Assembly (NCBI RefSeq): GCF_017591425.1
Contig: NW_024466218.1
Span: 8,610,001 to 8,674,000, forward strand
DNA from: Ochotona curzoniae
Taxonomy: Eukaryota; Chordata; Mammalia; Lagomorpha; Ochotonidae
DNA length: 64,000 bases
Direction: 5' to 3'
Part shown: positions 1 through 12,497 of the stretch, piece by piece
How the letters are laid out: every line of letters starts with the position of its first letter
Numbering within the stretch: the first letter of the stretch is position 1
The notes under the pieces: generated by a model
Seen by the model: the letters and a program-made list of their open reading frames with translations, nothing else
Told to the model about the DNA's origin: nothing
Databases searched by the model: none
Position numbers and translations under genes: made by a program

Positions 1-1640
1 GTACACGGGGGCACCACGAATTTACTGAAGGGAGTAGGAGGACACTCAACTCCTGGGGAATTTTATGGAGGGAGTTCTAGGAAAGACAGACTGAGATTGT
101 CCAATGGGACACCAGATGCTGCTGCTGTGGTTTACGAGTGTGGGTGGGACAACATACCCTGGTGCCACTAATCAGAAGGAAAGTCAAACAGTTCAATATT
201 CTGTCTACAGAGAAAATCCAAAGCTACCATGACACTAAGACTGTGGTGGAAGGACGTGGAAGGTTGACACCCTAAAGACAGACAGGAGAAGAGACACAGA
301 AACAGAAAACCTTGAGACTTCTGGATGCTCAAGGAGTGTAGCCATGACCAGATGACAGTAAGAAGTTGAGAGATGGGGTGACTATGGAGGATGATGGTGT
401 GAATGAACAGACTCTAGCAAGCCAAGCAAAGGGCTGGAGGAGATGCACCTGATGTGACAGCAAACAGGTCCCTGGTGAGCTTAGCAGATGAGGCTGGAGT
501 CAAGCATGGGGGGTCAGACAGCCGGTTCTGCTAAGTTGCAGCTTGCGGGGAGGTAAGAGTAGTCAGTGAGGACAAGATCACACTCTTTCCTAGACACTGG
601 CTAGTCGTGACAAAAGGATATCAGATTGAGAAAGGCATGCTTATTTTATGTTTTTTAATTTTTTAAAGCATGGAGAGACACAGAAATTGTGCCACAGATG
701 TGCATGCATGCCAGCATGTAACTTGGAGGTCAAATGAAAATGGACATGGGATCCTGTGCTCTTCCCTTTCACCTAAGAAGATGGAGAAAAGACATATGCT
801 TTTTGTTACTGTTCGTTGTTGTCAAGCCATCACTGGCCACAGAGAGCCAGCGAAGTGTCCAAGCGGGGCTTGTCCTCCAACAGCTAAGGCAAAGATGAAA
901 TGCACCTAAAAGATCAAATGTTTCTGGACAGCTTCACGCATCTAGGTAAAACAGCCAAAAGTCAAACCCAACTCGATTTTTGGTTAAAAAACAAATGGGC
1001 TATTTTTGGGGCTTTAGAACACAATGCAGAAAAGTTTAACTCGTTTTCCTGATTACTGAAATAGACACTCACCTTTCCTTCCCCCTCTGTGTTCCCTACT
1101 GTTCAGTGAGAAAAGAATCAGACACAGGATGAAGGACCAATCATTTGTGTAAAACAGACAACAAGATCTTGCTAAAGAGCTACATGCTAAAAAGAATGCC
1201 TAAAATGTGTTCATCATACCAAGTTTGTAAGTGCATGACTGGAAAAGTTAGATGTGGATGTTTGTAAAACAAAATGTCAAAAACTGCACACCATTAGAAG
1301 TCCATATTTATTACTTATGAACTCACTGCTTTTACTTCTTATGGCTTTTCTAAATTATTCATGGGGATTTAAAAGAATATAAGAAATAAAAGAGGCACCG
1401 AGTATCTACAAAATAGCACTGTGTAGGAATGAAAGCTTTTTAGTGTGACAGTGTTTCTTGAAAAGATTTTGTTTATCAGAACTCAGAAACTCCCTACGCA
1501 TGTCCTGTGGCAGAATCATTGCTCCTCACAACAAAGTGGACCAATGAGTTCAGAGAGGTAAACAAACACTTGACTATGACACATTCTTTCCTGAAGAGTC
1601 TTCAGCTTTCCTTTTGGGGGAAAAGGGAAAATTTCTTCTT
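1..1640. other. No gene seen; unassigned intronic sequence
   Basis: The first 600 bases are purine-rich and may be decayed LINE, but no family phrase is clear. The 79-codon frame at 670-909 has no recognisable features. Confidence 0.5.
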
Positions 1641-1963
1641 TTTTATATGATTTATTTATTTATATTGGAAAGGTAGATGTACAGAGAGAAAGAGACAGAG
1701 AGACTGATCTGCCATCCACTGGTTCATTCCCCAAGTGGCAGCAATTCCCAAAGCTGAGCGAATCTGAAGCCAGGAGCCAAGATCCTCCTCCAGGTTTCCC
1801 ATGCTGATGCAGGGTCCCAAAGCTTTGGGCCGTCCTCTGCTGCTTTCCCAGGCTACAAGCTTTGGGGTTGGATGGGAAGTTAAGCAGCTGGGACTTGAAG
1901 CAGCACCCATATGGGATCCCAGTGGAGGGAGAATATTAGTTATTGAGCCATTGCATTGGTTCC
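1641..1963 (-). mobile_element. C-SINE, younger type
   Basis: Lagomorph tRNA-derived SINE on the minus strand. The plus strand starts with the complement of the tail (ATTTATTTATATTGGAAAGG) and ends with ACCCATATGGGATCCCAG, the complement of the head. The open frames over it on both strands are repeat artefacts. Confidence 0.85.
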
Positions 1964-2904
1964 AAAAGGGCAGTTTTATAGCAGTGGTTGCTGAGCTCCT
2001 AAGTGGAAGGCACAAATTCAGAAATATACTAGCTGAGGGGGCTACATGCTTCCTTAGTTGATGGGCTAACATCTACTGGCATAGGCCCAGGGTGGGGGCA
2101 GGGCAGCTGTGGAGCTGCTGTTCAAAAATCACATGGCTTGAGATTGTAAACAACCACTAAGGAAAATTCTGGAATATTTCAGGGTAGGAGAGGTACTTTT
2201 TGTTTCTGTATTGACAATGCTTTAGGAAATACATCACTGGAGGTGAGTGTGATATAGCAAGCAGACCCACCTTTATGATGAGTTCCCCTCTCTAAAAAGC
2301 TGAATTCAGGATAATGCTGGCAATGCAAAGAAAGGAGGCTAACAACAACCATGCTTCCCTGAAGTTTTCGCCATCACTGCATACTCTCTGCCCCATATTT
2401 CACATTTCTTCCCACACTCCCTTCTCCCAGATAACAAAATCATTACAGCCTTAAGAAATCTTATTTATAAAGAGGCTTTTATACAAAGAGTTCATAACCC
2501 TGTTATATAGCCACCAGTGGATATTTTCACTCAAAGAGAAATTAAAGTGACAAAGTGCAGTAAAAGAACTTCTATTTGATTCACTGGGCTCATTTTCAGA
2601 TACACAAATTTCTTTCTCCCAGTTTTGTACACTGAGAAGGACCTGAAGTAGACCCTTCTCAGCCAAGGCCTGCACTCCCCAAGCCTCAGGCAAGGGAAGG
2701 CGGGGAGAGAACAGCAATTCCTCAATTGGAGGCAACAGGGCAAGTGGATCTGAAAAGAAGCACTTGTTTAAACTCTAGGGTGCTTCTGTAGGAGCAGAAG
2801 AAAGTCTGTGCACTGGGGAACAAGAAAAAAAAAAGCTCTTCCCGAGCAAAGAGTAAAATGCATGGCAGATGCATGTAGATAACACAGAACCTTCTTAGCC
2901 ATGG

Positions 2905-2931
2905 AACAAACAAACAAACAAACAAACAAAC
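2905..2931. repeat. (CAAA)n microsatellite
   Basis: About six and a half AACA units, next to a C-SINE tail. Confidence 0.9.
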
Positions 2932-2934
2932 CCA

Positions 2935-3235
2935 AAAACATATTTGAAAGACTGATAGAGAGGGAGAGGGGATGACACGCCATTTGTTGTTTCAATTCCT
3001 CAAATGGCCACAAAAGTCAGGGCTGGGCCATTCAGATGCCAGAAGCCTGGAACTCCATCCAGGGTCTCTCATATGGGTGGCATGGGCACAAACACGTAAG
3101 CCAACTTCTGATCCTTTGTCAGGTGTATTAGTAGGGAGCTGGATCAGAAACACAACAGCTGGGATTCAATCTGGCACTTCAAACTGGGATGCTGAGGTGG
3201 CAGGTGCCAGCTCAACTTGCTCTGCGATAGTACCA
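2935..3235 (-). mobile_element. C-SINE, older type
   Basis: TATTTGAAAGACTGATAGAG at the tail side, CATATGGGTGGCATGGG and TTAGTAGGGAGCTGGATC inside. It follows a (CAAA)n tract. Confidence 0.75.
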
Positions 3236-3960
3236 GTCCAATTAATGCTATTTCATATAAATGGCACCTAAGAGAGTGCATATTTGAAACAACCCTTGTC
3301 TAGGAGAACACTATAGTCATCTCAAAAGCGTGCTAGTCACACAGGGTTTAGATGGACACAGAAGAAAACAGAACCTTCTTGGACTGGCAGCTTCCGTTTA
3401 GAAAGAAAACTCCATGCAACAGAAAGCAGTTAGTTTCAAAGTCACTAAGACACAATAATATTTTTGCCCTTATCCCATTTAAAAAATGAGAAATGAGGTA
3501 TGCTTACTTACAGAGTGTGTCTTAGGAGTTTTAATTAAAACGAATGAAGTGACCCCAGGAGAATGAATGAAATGCCCCAGGTGACTGACTCATTAGTGGA
3601 AGTCTGAGTGAATCTTTGGGTAGAGCTGTTGTTTTGCAAAGTAGATAACCATTTCTACATTCATCTTTGTAGTACCTATACTTGAATATTAATACATTGG
3701 TCTGATTTAAGAAAACCTGTTCTTTAGAACCTATTCCAATATAAACATTTGATAGAGGGAAAAAGCCCAAAGATGAAACAAAGATTCAGAGTAGAATCTG
3801 TTTTCACAGCTACTCTCCCCAGTTTACAAACATTTTAACAGAACTTTCCAATGTGGGCGGCCACGTGAGGCCAGAACTCCACAGGATGTATACACACTGC
3901 TATGGGTTTGGGGGTGTGGTATTGTATCCAAGGTTAACATCTTAGCTTTGACATTTGTTT

Positions 3961-4281
3961 TAATGAAAGATTTATTTAATTTATTTGAAAGACAGAATTA
4001 GAGAAAGAGAGGGAGATGCACAGAAAGGAAGAGATCTTGTACTTGCCATTTCACTCTCCAATGGCTGCGATGGCCAGGGCTGAGGCAGGAGAAAGCCAGG
4101 AACTTGGAATTCTAGCTGGGTCTCCCACATGGGTACAGGGGCCCAAGCACGTGGGCCATCTTCTACTGCTTTTCCAGCCACATTAGCAGAGAGTGGATTA
4201 GAAGGGACGCACCTGGGACTCTCTGAGCCCAAGTCCATATGGGTTGCTGGCAACACTTTGACTGGCTGTACCATGATGCTG
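3961..4281 (-). mobile_element. C-SINE, older type
   Basis: Tail complement GATTTATTTAATTTATTTGAAAG, then TCTCCCACATGGGTACAGG and CACATTAGCAGAGAGTGG. Confidence 0.8.
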
Positions 4282-6032
4282 CCCCCAAGCTTTGATACTT
4301 CTATCCAGGTATTAGTTTGCTGATGTTTGTGCCAGTCAGGGAGTCACACAAGGCTTTCCCCAGGCATTTTATAATTTCTCAAAATCCTTCTCTACTCATT
4401 TAAGGGCTCCATGTTCCTAAGATCCACAGTTATTCAGAATTTCTGCACTCTTTTTTTTGTTTTGTTTTTGCTTATGATGATGGAAAATTTCATGATGTCT
4501 TCACAGTGAAGACTACAACTTAACATCTATCTTACCAAGTAGACATTCTAAGAGCTGCATTAGCAAAATGTTAATTTTTGAAATGAATATTATGTTTGGG
4601 TAATATTGTTAGAAGTTTAGCAGAATGACACTTCTCACAAGGCACTTCTGGGATGTGAAGATCAGTGGCCCTGTCTCGGGCTAGAGCTGACTTTTCTGGC
4701 ACAGCTGCCTTGGGTGACATGCCCATCTCCATCTGGCAGGTATCTGGGAAGGGTATTACATACCCACAGAGTGTGACTTTCTGTCACTGCGCCTTTCTTA
4801 AAGAAGGACAGAGGGAAAAAAAATCCTCTTTAAAATAACTTGTTCTCTTGCTCTAAATGGGGACCCATCTTACATTAAATTATCACTCCTATTTACTCTG
4901 AATGCTTACTAAGTGACAGGGAAAAGTGCCAAGTACTTTGCATAATAAAATGATGCAGTGAGGAAGTTATTAACTCCACAGGAACTCACTTGGGGAGGCT
5001 AAATATTTTGCTCAAGGTCTGAGGCTCCCGAGCAGCAGAGTGAGGGATCACAGCCATGTGGGGCTCTTAGACATGGCAACCTGTGTGGTTAATGAGCTAT
5101 CACACAGTGTGACACATCTCTCTCCCCCATTCCACTGAGAAGGGAAAGGTATCTGCCTGTATTTTATCACTAACTCACAGCCTGTCTCAAGCAGATTCAG
5201 ACCCTCCAACCTACATGTAGGAGCTGAATCAACGTTTTCAAGCACCGACTAGGGTAGGCGTTGTTACATTGGCATTAAACCCCAGAGCACAGCCTGCTTC
5301 ATAACAAAACCTTTATGACAGACCTCTTGTTTCCTGATGATGAATCTATGCTACCAACTCTACTTTGTAGTTCAACTTCTACGTTATTTCTCATAAGCCA
5401 TGGGGTATGTCCTTGCCCATCACAACGATGAACAAATTCATTAATACTGCTGGAAAACTTGGCTTAAACCAGTGGGTGACAAGCTAGAGTCCTTTCAAAA
5501 TTTTTCTCCCAAGGATTGCAGGAGTTGCTGCACAAGGAAAAGTGAATGGATTTTTTTTCTTTCTCTGTTACTGAAGACAGATGGAAGGTGGTGATCATGG
5601 CTCCTGAGGTCCCCAGGTTAGGTTCCTGCCACCCAAATAGTTACACAAACAGTTGTGACCCTATGTTTTTGATAATCATTTCTAACTCACTTCACAGCGC
5701 TGAGAATCAGGCCTGGGAGCCAAACAGTCTATATATAGAACATGGTACAGTAAAAAAATCTTCATATCACTGTGTGCTCCAAAATGGCATTTTCTAAAAA
5801 GGAAAGAAAAAAAAAATCGAAGGCAGCTCTGGAAGACTGCCACTTGTGCAGTGTATTGGGCTGAACGTTTCAGACACGTTGATCAATACCTAGGGAATAA
5901 AAATGGTGACTAGCAGCTCAGTGGTGGAAGCCAGAGGATATGTTTAGAGTAAATCCATGAGTCAGTAAGGTTAACTTATTTGTGAGAGGTTGTCAGGTTA
6001 TGCTGCTGTGGGGTGCCTTGCAGAATTTTAAA
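4282..6032. other. No gene seen except a MIR
   Basis: Apart from the MIR at 4885-5055 this is ordinary AT-rich intron. Confidence 0.5.
4885..5055 (-). mobile_element. MIR element
   Basis: The plus strand shows the antisense MIR order: AAGTGCCAAGTACTTTGCAT, GAGGAAGTTATTAACTCCAC, TTTTGCTCAAGGTCTGAGG, CAGCAGAGTGAGGGATC. Ancient tRNA-derived SINE. Confidence 0.6.
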
Positions 6033-6043
6033 AAGTGGAAATG

Positions 6044-6334
6044 CCAGGCTTGGCATGGTAGCCTAGCAGCTGAAGTCCTCACCTTGCACACACTGGGATC
6101 CCATATGGGTGCCGGTTCATATCCCGGTGGCCCCATTTCCCATCCAGCTCCCTGATTGTGGCCTGGGAAAGCAGTGAAGGATGACCCAATGAGGCTCCAG
6201 GCTCCTGGCTTCATATTGGCTCAGCTTTGGCCATTGTGGCCGCTTGTGGAGTGAATCAATGGATGAAAGATATTTCTGTCTCTCTTCTCTGTATATCTGA
6301 CTTTACAATAAAAACAAATAAATCCTTTTTTTTG
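6044..6334 (+). mobile_element. C-SINE, younger type, with target-site repeats
   Basis: Head GGATCCCATATGGGTGCCGG, tail ATATCTGACTTTACAATAAAA. It is bracketed by perfect 11-bp repeats AAGTGGAAATG at 6033-6043 and 6335-6345, showing a full retrotransposition event. Confidence 0.92.
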
Positions 6335-6817
6335 AAGTGGAAATGTCATCACCCACGGAGCTGGGCAGGCTCCCTGTGTCAGGGCTCAGTGGGAGCCAGG
6401 GGATACAGGTAGCAGGGTCATTTCCACCCACTTAACCCTGGAACTGGTGATTTTCTAGTGGCATGTTCGTGTGAGAGAGGGAAGAGTTTCTGAGAAGCAA
6501 TGTTCTGCTTAAAAGAAGAAAACTATCTTAAAGAGGCGTTATAGACACACAGCGACACCAAGTACAAGGGACACTGACAAACTATCTTTACAGGACTGTG
6601 CTGAGGACTCTGCCACTGAGGATTTTTTGTTCAATCTTTCAGCCTTCAGTTACCTTGTTGAAAATACAGGTAGGAAAAGGCTGACAAGCACAGCCTGAAT
6701 GAAGTCAGGCCTGCAATACCAGGCCAGAAACACAGCACATGTGGTGGCTGAATGGGACAGATTTATTCTCACTTTCCCAGGAAAAAAAGGAAGGTATTCA
6801 AGATCTGCTGCAGAGGA

Positions 6818-7095
6818 ATGGATGGTGTGGTGCCTGGGACATCCACTTCCCATGTGAGTGTGCAAGTTCCAAATCCTTGCTACTGTGCTTCAGTTCCAGC
6901 TTCCTGTCGACAGAGGCTGGAATAGGAGATGATGGCTGAAATACCTGGATCTTTGCCCGTGACATCAGATGGGATTCCTGGCTCCAGGTTTCAGCCTGTC
7001 CCAGCTCTTGCTGCTGTGACCATTGGGGAATGGACCAGTGAACTGAAGATGTCTCTAGCTATCCTTCTGCCTTTCAAATAAATACATGAATCTTA
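6818..7095 (+). mobile_element. C-SINE, older type
   Basis: Contains ACTTCCCATGTGAGTGTGC and ends CTGCCTTTCAAATAAATACATG, the older tail form. The head is eroded. Confidence 0.7.
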
Positions 7096-7146
7096 GGCAT
7101 TGGCGGTCACACCTTGGAGCCAAAAGAGAAGCAGAAGACAAGCAAT

Positions 7147-7283
7147 GGGCTGGTATGCATCATCCACGCCCAGATCTCAGCACAGCTGGGATGCTGTGCA
7201 TCACCCCATGCTCCAAATCTCAGCATAGCTGGGTTGGTGTGCATCACTCCACGTCCCGGATCTCAGTGCAGCTGGGGTGCTGG
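7147..7283. repeat. 43-bp tandem repeat (about 3.2 copies)
   Basis: Three units starting GGG(A/C/T)TG..TGTGCATCA and ending ATCTCAGCATAGCT-type sequence lie at 7147-7187 (41 bp), 7188-7230 and 7231-7273 (43 bp each), followed by a partial fourth. It sits 50 bp after a C-SINE tail. Open frames across it show the repeat in translation and are not genes. Confidence 0.85.
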
Positions 7284-8221
7284 TACCATTCATTTGTCAA
7301 TTGCTAGCTTTGCTTTCTTGCCATACTAGACACCCTTTCTCCTACTCCCCCATTACCCCTGCACCCTACCTGGCTGATGATCTTATGACCTGGGCTGTCA
7401 TCTTCCCAACCAAAGTCCTGTTGGAAGCTTCTCACCATCTTTAATGATGAGGTGGGATGGCTGTGAGAATCAAGGTGCACCTCACCCCATGCTCATGTCA
7501 CTGCAAACACCCTGTGAAGAGCTTCTATTCAGTCCTGTGGGAGCACTTTGAATTTACGCTCCATCAAAGTTCTCTTTTGAAAACCACAAGCTGAGACCAC
7601 ATCTAACAATTATGACATTCTCTGGATCCCACACACATCCTAAAAATGGAAAATTTGCTTCATGGTCACAGAACCCACAAAAATATGACTTCATTGGAAA
7701 TGCCTAAATTTTTAATAAAGAAAATTAAATGATTTCAGGTGTTTATAAAAAAAATCCTGTACGTGTATAGGCTTCTGTAAACACAGGACTTCTCCAAAAG
7801 GATTCTCTTACGTCACAAGGAATTACAGCTTAGGCTGGAGGCCAACATCACTTTAAGAGGTTTCTTTTAGCTTCAAATTTAACTCTAATGTTTTCGTTTC
7901 AGTACCAAGGTCAAGTTTGGACTGCTTAATATTTGCGTTCTTACTCATCTTTCATTAGCCACAGTAAAAACAAATGATGTTAGTTTCCTAACTCTAAACT
8001 TGATTACATAAATGACCCTGGGTGTGACCACCTTAGATGAATCCATCAGTCAGTCAACAAACATGAGTCCCAGCTATGTAAGATGTGAGAAGCAGGATCA
8101 AAGCTGAATAAGAAAAGTTCGCGTGACCCTATTACAACCTTCAAGGAACACCAACTGGGCAGGTAAGTTAAGACATCCCTAAAGCTGCCTAGAGTACTCG
8201 CCAGGAGGTGTATACCTTAGC
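7284..8221. other. No gene or repeat recognised
   Basis: Unique-looking AT-rich intron. Confidence 0.5.
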
Positions 8222-8506
8222 TTTTATATTAAAATTTATTTCAGAGACACACAAAAGAAGGAGACAAAGTATTCTCATTTACTGGTTAGTTCCCTAAATG
8301 CCAGCAACAGGCCTAAGGCAGGGAAGTAGAAATGCAATTCAGGTCTACTTCCATGGCGTATGGGTGGCAGAAACCCAGTGAGCTGAGCCATTACTGCTGC
8401 ATCCCAAGGGCTGAAATAACAGGAAGCTGGATTCTAGAGTGGAGGCCAGGCAGGTACTTAGATGTGAGATGAGGATGCTTTCACTGTTGGGCTAAATGCT
8501 TGCTCT
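8222..8506 (-). mobile_element. C-SINE, older type, diverged
   Basis: AAAATTTATTTCAGAGACACAC at the tail side, then GGCGTATGGGTGGCAGAAAC and CAGGAAGCTGGATTCTAGAG. Confidence 0.6.
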
Positions 8507-9390
8507 CTCCCCGTGAATTTTACCTAGCTTCTTGGAATATCCTCAGGGAACCTCTGACATCAATCTAGGAGCCCTGGACACACCAAGACGCCTCTGCATA
8601 TTCCATGACTCCACTGAATGAATGCAACGACCTCTGTGTTTGTGCCATAGGATCCCATTCACAAAAGATCATTTATGGTATGGAGTACGTCTAGACCTGC
8701 AGATTTTAGGAGTTCTTAGGTTCTGGAACAAACAGTTGTAGGTGGACCATCTTTCAGGAAAGTTGGTGACAACTAGAGCTCTTTATGGACATCTAAGCAG
8801 GCTGCCTGGTGCCAACTGCTGCCTAGTACTATGTCCCAGGTCCAGCCTTCAGCCACCACTGCCTTCATGCAGCTGGGTCAAGAGAACTCCCTGGTTTGCC
8901 CTGGCTGTGTTAAAAGCTGCCCAGGCTCCTGCCCCTTGCCCAGGCCATTGCCCAGGCCATTGCCTGGGACTGTCTGGAATATTCCTATTTCCCATCTCTC
9001 TGACCTTCCAATCATGGAGACTCCTAAATTCCTTAAAATGTCATAATCTTGAGAAAAACTTCTCTCATCCCTCAACCAGATGTTTCTTTTTCTCCTCCTA
9101 ATCCTGACTTGCTCTCATTTGCATGGTCATTGTTTGAACTAGTCCAGCAGCCACCTCTGTTCATCTGCCATCCTCCCTGGAAGGCTCAACAGTCCCAGGG
9201 CTCAGAGCCCAGGTCTCATGGACAGCAGCTGTGTTTCCAGCATCTGGCCTAGTAACTCTACAGTTTAGGAACTGGGTTCTACATATCTCTAGAGTTCCAG
9301 AGAGATGTTCCAAGACCACTCAGGAGAAACAGACAGTAGGCAAAGGGCACAAGGAAGAGTCAACCTTTCCACACTGGCCATAGATTTTAT
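8507..9390. other. No gene recognised; GC-richer patch
   Basis: Between 8740 and 9250 the sequence is GC-richer and open for 119 codons (8742-9101), with Pro/Leu/Ser-rich composition and no known motif. I do not call it a gene. Confidence 0.4.
8929..8965. repeat. Short 12-bp tandem (CCCAGGCCATTG)
   Basis: TGCCCAGGCCAT occurs twice in a row and is followed by TGCCTGGG, which can pair back to CCCAGGC. Low complexity only. Confidence 0.7.
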
Positions 9391-9683
9391 TTTTAAAAAT
9401 GTTTCAGATTTATTTACTGGAAAGACAGATCATATTTAAAGAGAGAATGAGACACAGAGAAATGACCACAATAGCTGGAAATGAGCCAATTTAAAACCAG
9501 GAGTCAGGAACATCTTCCTGGTCTCCCATGCAGGTATAGGGTTCTAAGGCTTTGGGCCATCCTCTGCTGCTTTCCCGGGCAACAAGCTGGGAGCTGGATG
9601 GGAAGTGGAGCAGCTGATAAACTGGCACCCATATGGGATCCTGGCACTTGGAAGGGGAGAATTAGTCAATCCAGCCATCATGC
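9391..9683 (-). mobile_element. C-SINE, younger type
   Basis: AGATTTATTTACTGGAAAGAC at the tail side, CTTTGGGCCATCCTCTGCTG inside, CACCCATATGGGATCCTGG at the head. Confidence 0.85.
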
Positions 9684-10400
9684 AACCTAAATTTCAAAGT
9701 AATTACCAAAGAACAAGGTTAAATTACAAGGCCCTTTCTCTGTCTCCTTCTGATCTCTTTATATCAAAATGTGCTAAAAGGCTCAACAAGGTCTGATGAG
9801 TTATGCTTAAATAGACCCACGTGGGTGCCTGATGACGCGTGTGCATCTTCATGCATACACAGAAACATACCCATCCTACGTCTCAATCCAGTCTGCTTTC
9901 CCTCCCTCCCCCAAATACATCTCTGTCTTCCCACTCAAAGTAAAAGGCCCTCAGACCCGCTTCGCTGCTCAGGTTAAAAATCGAGTTGTTATCAATTAGG
10001 TCCTTTTCTTCATGACCCACGGACAATTCATCAGTAAACACTGTTGGGTCTAGCCCAGCAGCCTCATCTATCCCTGCCACCTGCCATGGTCCAGGGCACT
10101 GACACCTCACACCTGTGCCAGTCTCACTGTCTCTTCTCTGGCCTTCCAGATGCCACTGTCCCCTCCAAACAGAAGTCTAAGCCTCTCCTATTTCTCACCT
10201 AACACAGAGCAGCACTCTACTCTTACCAGGCAAAAATAACAGGGCTGGCACGCCAACTCAAGCAAGTATGTTCATTCTGAGAATGTGCAATTTAGGGAGG
10301 TTTTGGTGTGTGTGTATGTGTTAAAGAAAATTAGTGACGGAAGGATACAGCAGGGAAGACAGAAAACCTGGAGCGCAGTTGGAAAGCAGAAATGACTTAC
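9684..10400. other. Intron 4 next to the exon 4 donor
   Basis: No repeat recognised. A 75-codon minus frame at 9883-10110 has no known relative. Confidence 0.4.
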
Positions 10401-11573
10401 GGCTTCAGATTTGGGAGGCACTGGAGGTGGAGGTAGGGAAATATCTGAAGACTTCATGGCGACTCCCAGGGTCCCAGGGGCAGGAAGAGGCGAAGCTGTA
10501 CATTTGGACCGGCCTGAACCTCGGAACTGCTCACATCTGCTCTTCTCGCTCTGGGAACGAGTGAGAGGCTGCTGGCTGGGCTTGCCTTCCTCCAGCCACA
10601 GCTCTTCGTAAGGAAGTTCTGACTTGCCTGGGATGCCCGCTGAGTCTTCACTAGCTTCTGGGAAAAGGTAGTCACTCCCACTGTCACCAGAGTCCTGATA
10701 GGGCAGGATGTCATGAGGAAAAGGGGACCACTCTCCCCCCAGGTCCCTGCAACCATGGAGGTTGACTTCGCTGTTGCCATGGAGATTGTTGCCATACACA
10801 CAGACGGAAAGCCGGTGGAAGGACTGGGTGAGCTCATCACGGGCATAGCTAAGGGAATTGGGCACGTGGTTGTGGCCGGAGCACCGGCCCTTCTTGGGGC
10901 TCTTGCAGTCTTCATTCCAGTCAGTTTTCACATCACGGACGGCGCGTGAATACTCATCAATGTCAAACTGTTCTTGGCAGATACCCAGCCAGTGATGGAT
11001 CAGGGTTTCAGGCCATACCTCCCCCTTCACCAAGTGTTCTGGGAGGCTGAACTTGGGGACAGTCAAGTGCAAAGGGAAGTGCATGGGGAGGATCTTGTTG
11101 TTCCGCAACACACAGCAAACCACCACTGTCTTGGTCTGGATGTTCACGAACTTGTAGCGGTGCCCCTCGCGGATGAAGTGGAGGTCGTAGGGGTTCCTGG
11201 GAGGAGGGCTGGGCACAGTCACGTTCACAGGAAGTCTGGTTTTCTCCACAATGTTCCGGATGGTGTGCTCGCCCTCCTGCATCTGCAGTTCCAGGGGACT
11301 GCGTGTGCTGAACCTGCCCTTGCACTGGAAGGGCAGGCTGATGCTTTCATTGGTCCGGTGATTCATGCAAATGAGGCACGGCATTTTGCCTTTGCCCAGC
11401 TTGCTGATGGAGTTGAGCTTCCCAATCTTTTTGAAGATGGTGTTGAGTCGTGACTTTTCCTTGAAAGTCTTTGCATAAAGGATTTCTGCCTGTCCCATTA
11501 GAGTCAGCTCATCCCCGGTACACAGGGTGATGTTGTAAACTTCGGTGTCCTCGTTGCATTCACCGGAAGCAAC
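10401..11573 (-). CDS. GAREM1: GAREM1 exon 4 (large internal coding exon)
   Basis: GAREM1 is an adaptor that links activated EGF receptor to GRB2, SHP2 and the MAPK/ERK pathway in the cytoplasm. The minus strand is open for all 391 codons, starting VASGECNEDTEVYNITLCTG and ending VPPKSEA, which I recognise as residues 132-522 of the human numbering. The 5' edge is the acceptor ATACAG|GTTGCT and the 3' edge the donor GCC|GTAAGT, both phase 0, so the first Met at 11498 is internal and not a start. It covers the later part of the CABIT domain (to about residue 320). The SHP2-associated tyrosine Y453 lies in LPYEELW (codon 10608-10610), and a PPPPVPPK motif of the GRB2-SH3 type sits near the end. 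The size, 1173 nt, is unusual for an internal exon. The frame stays open 42 codons into the intron, to a stop at 10272. No frameshift or stop is seen, so the gene looks intact here. Confidence 0.97.
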
Positions 11574-12010
11574 CTGTATCAGGATAAATCAAATTTTAGA
11601 CACTTTTCCTTTGGTCAATTCATATCAGAAGTAAACAACTTACTGTCGAGACACAGCACACACCCTTACAGGGGAAAGTTCTCTATTGTGCTTTAATAAT
11701 ACATTTAGACACTCCAGTTCTTTTATAATATTTATGTGGCTAAGAAGAACCACTTTTGATACAAGGTATTACACTTTTAGAAACTTTCTGCTTTTCACAT
11801 GCTCAGCAGATGCATACTTACTTTGGGGCATTAAATTATCTTTGTATCTTTTTTAGTGATAAATACTGCTTTTACAAACATCAATTTGTAGAAATTTTTT
11901 TTCATTTTTCTTCATTTTTTTTAAAATCAAGTGATCAGCAGTTAGTATTCTGTTATTTCAGGTCAGCTCTAGGAAATTCTTTATTATTTCAAATTTTATT
12001 CATTTTTACC

Positions 12011-12310
12011 TTTTTAAAAGGTATTTGTTTGAAAGGTAGACTCATGCTCATACACACAGCAATATTCCAATTGTTGGTTCACTCCTCCAATGCCTTAAGT
12101 AGATGGGCTGGGCCAGGCTGAAGCCAGGCGCCCAAACTCCATGCAGATCACGGTGGGAGGAATCCAAGTACAAGAGCCGCTATGTGTTGCTTCCCAGTCA
12201 CATTAGTAGGAAGCTGGATTGGAAGCAGAGGTGAGACTCCATCCCAGGCACTGCAACAAGGATGTGGGTATCCCAAGCGATCACTTAACTCAATGTGTCA
12301 TCTGGGCACT
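12011..12310 (-). mobile_element. C-SINE, older type
   Basis: GGTATTTGTTTGAAAGGTAG at the tail, GCTGGGCCAGGCTGAAGCC and CACATTAGTAGGAAGCTGG inside. Confidence 0.72.
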
Positions 12311-12497
12311 ACATCGTATTTTACTTTTGGTAAATTTTTTGACTTGAACAATTCATAATTGACAGAAAAGATTAAAAATGCTTTACTTCTTCCTTTTTAT
12401 GATATAAATTACTCAGGTTCATTAATCTCTAGCAAATGTAAAATCAAATATAAGTGAAAAAAATCCATATAATCTGACCAGTAAAGAGAATTCCTGT

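Larger units (their letters stand above)
1..10400 (-). other. GAREM1: GAREM1 intron 4 (partial)
   Basis: Everything left of the exon 4 donor should be the next intron of GAREM1. I looked for the remaining proline-rich and SAM-domain exons and found none, so the intron probably continues past the window edge. This is inferred from gene structure. Confidence 0.8.

Noticed and set aside
10454..11325. Other frames over exon 4 (minus 10454-10915, 11008-11325; plus 10334-10949)
   Set aside because: Alternative-frame shadows of the conserved GAREM1 frame.
10974..11453. 159-codon plus-strand frame
   Set aside because: It is the antisense shadow of GAREM1 exon 4, whose codon bias keeps the opposite strand open.
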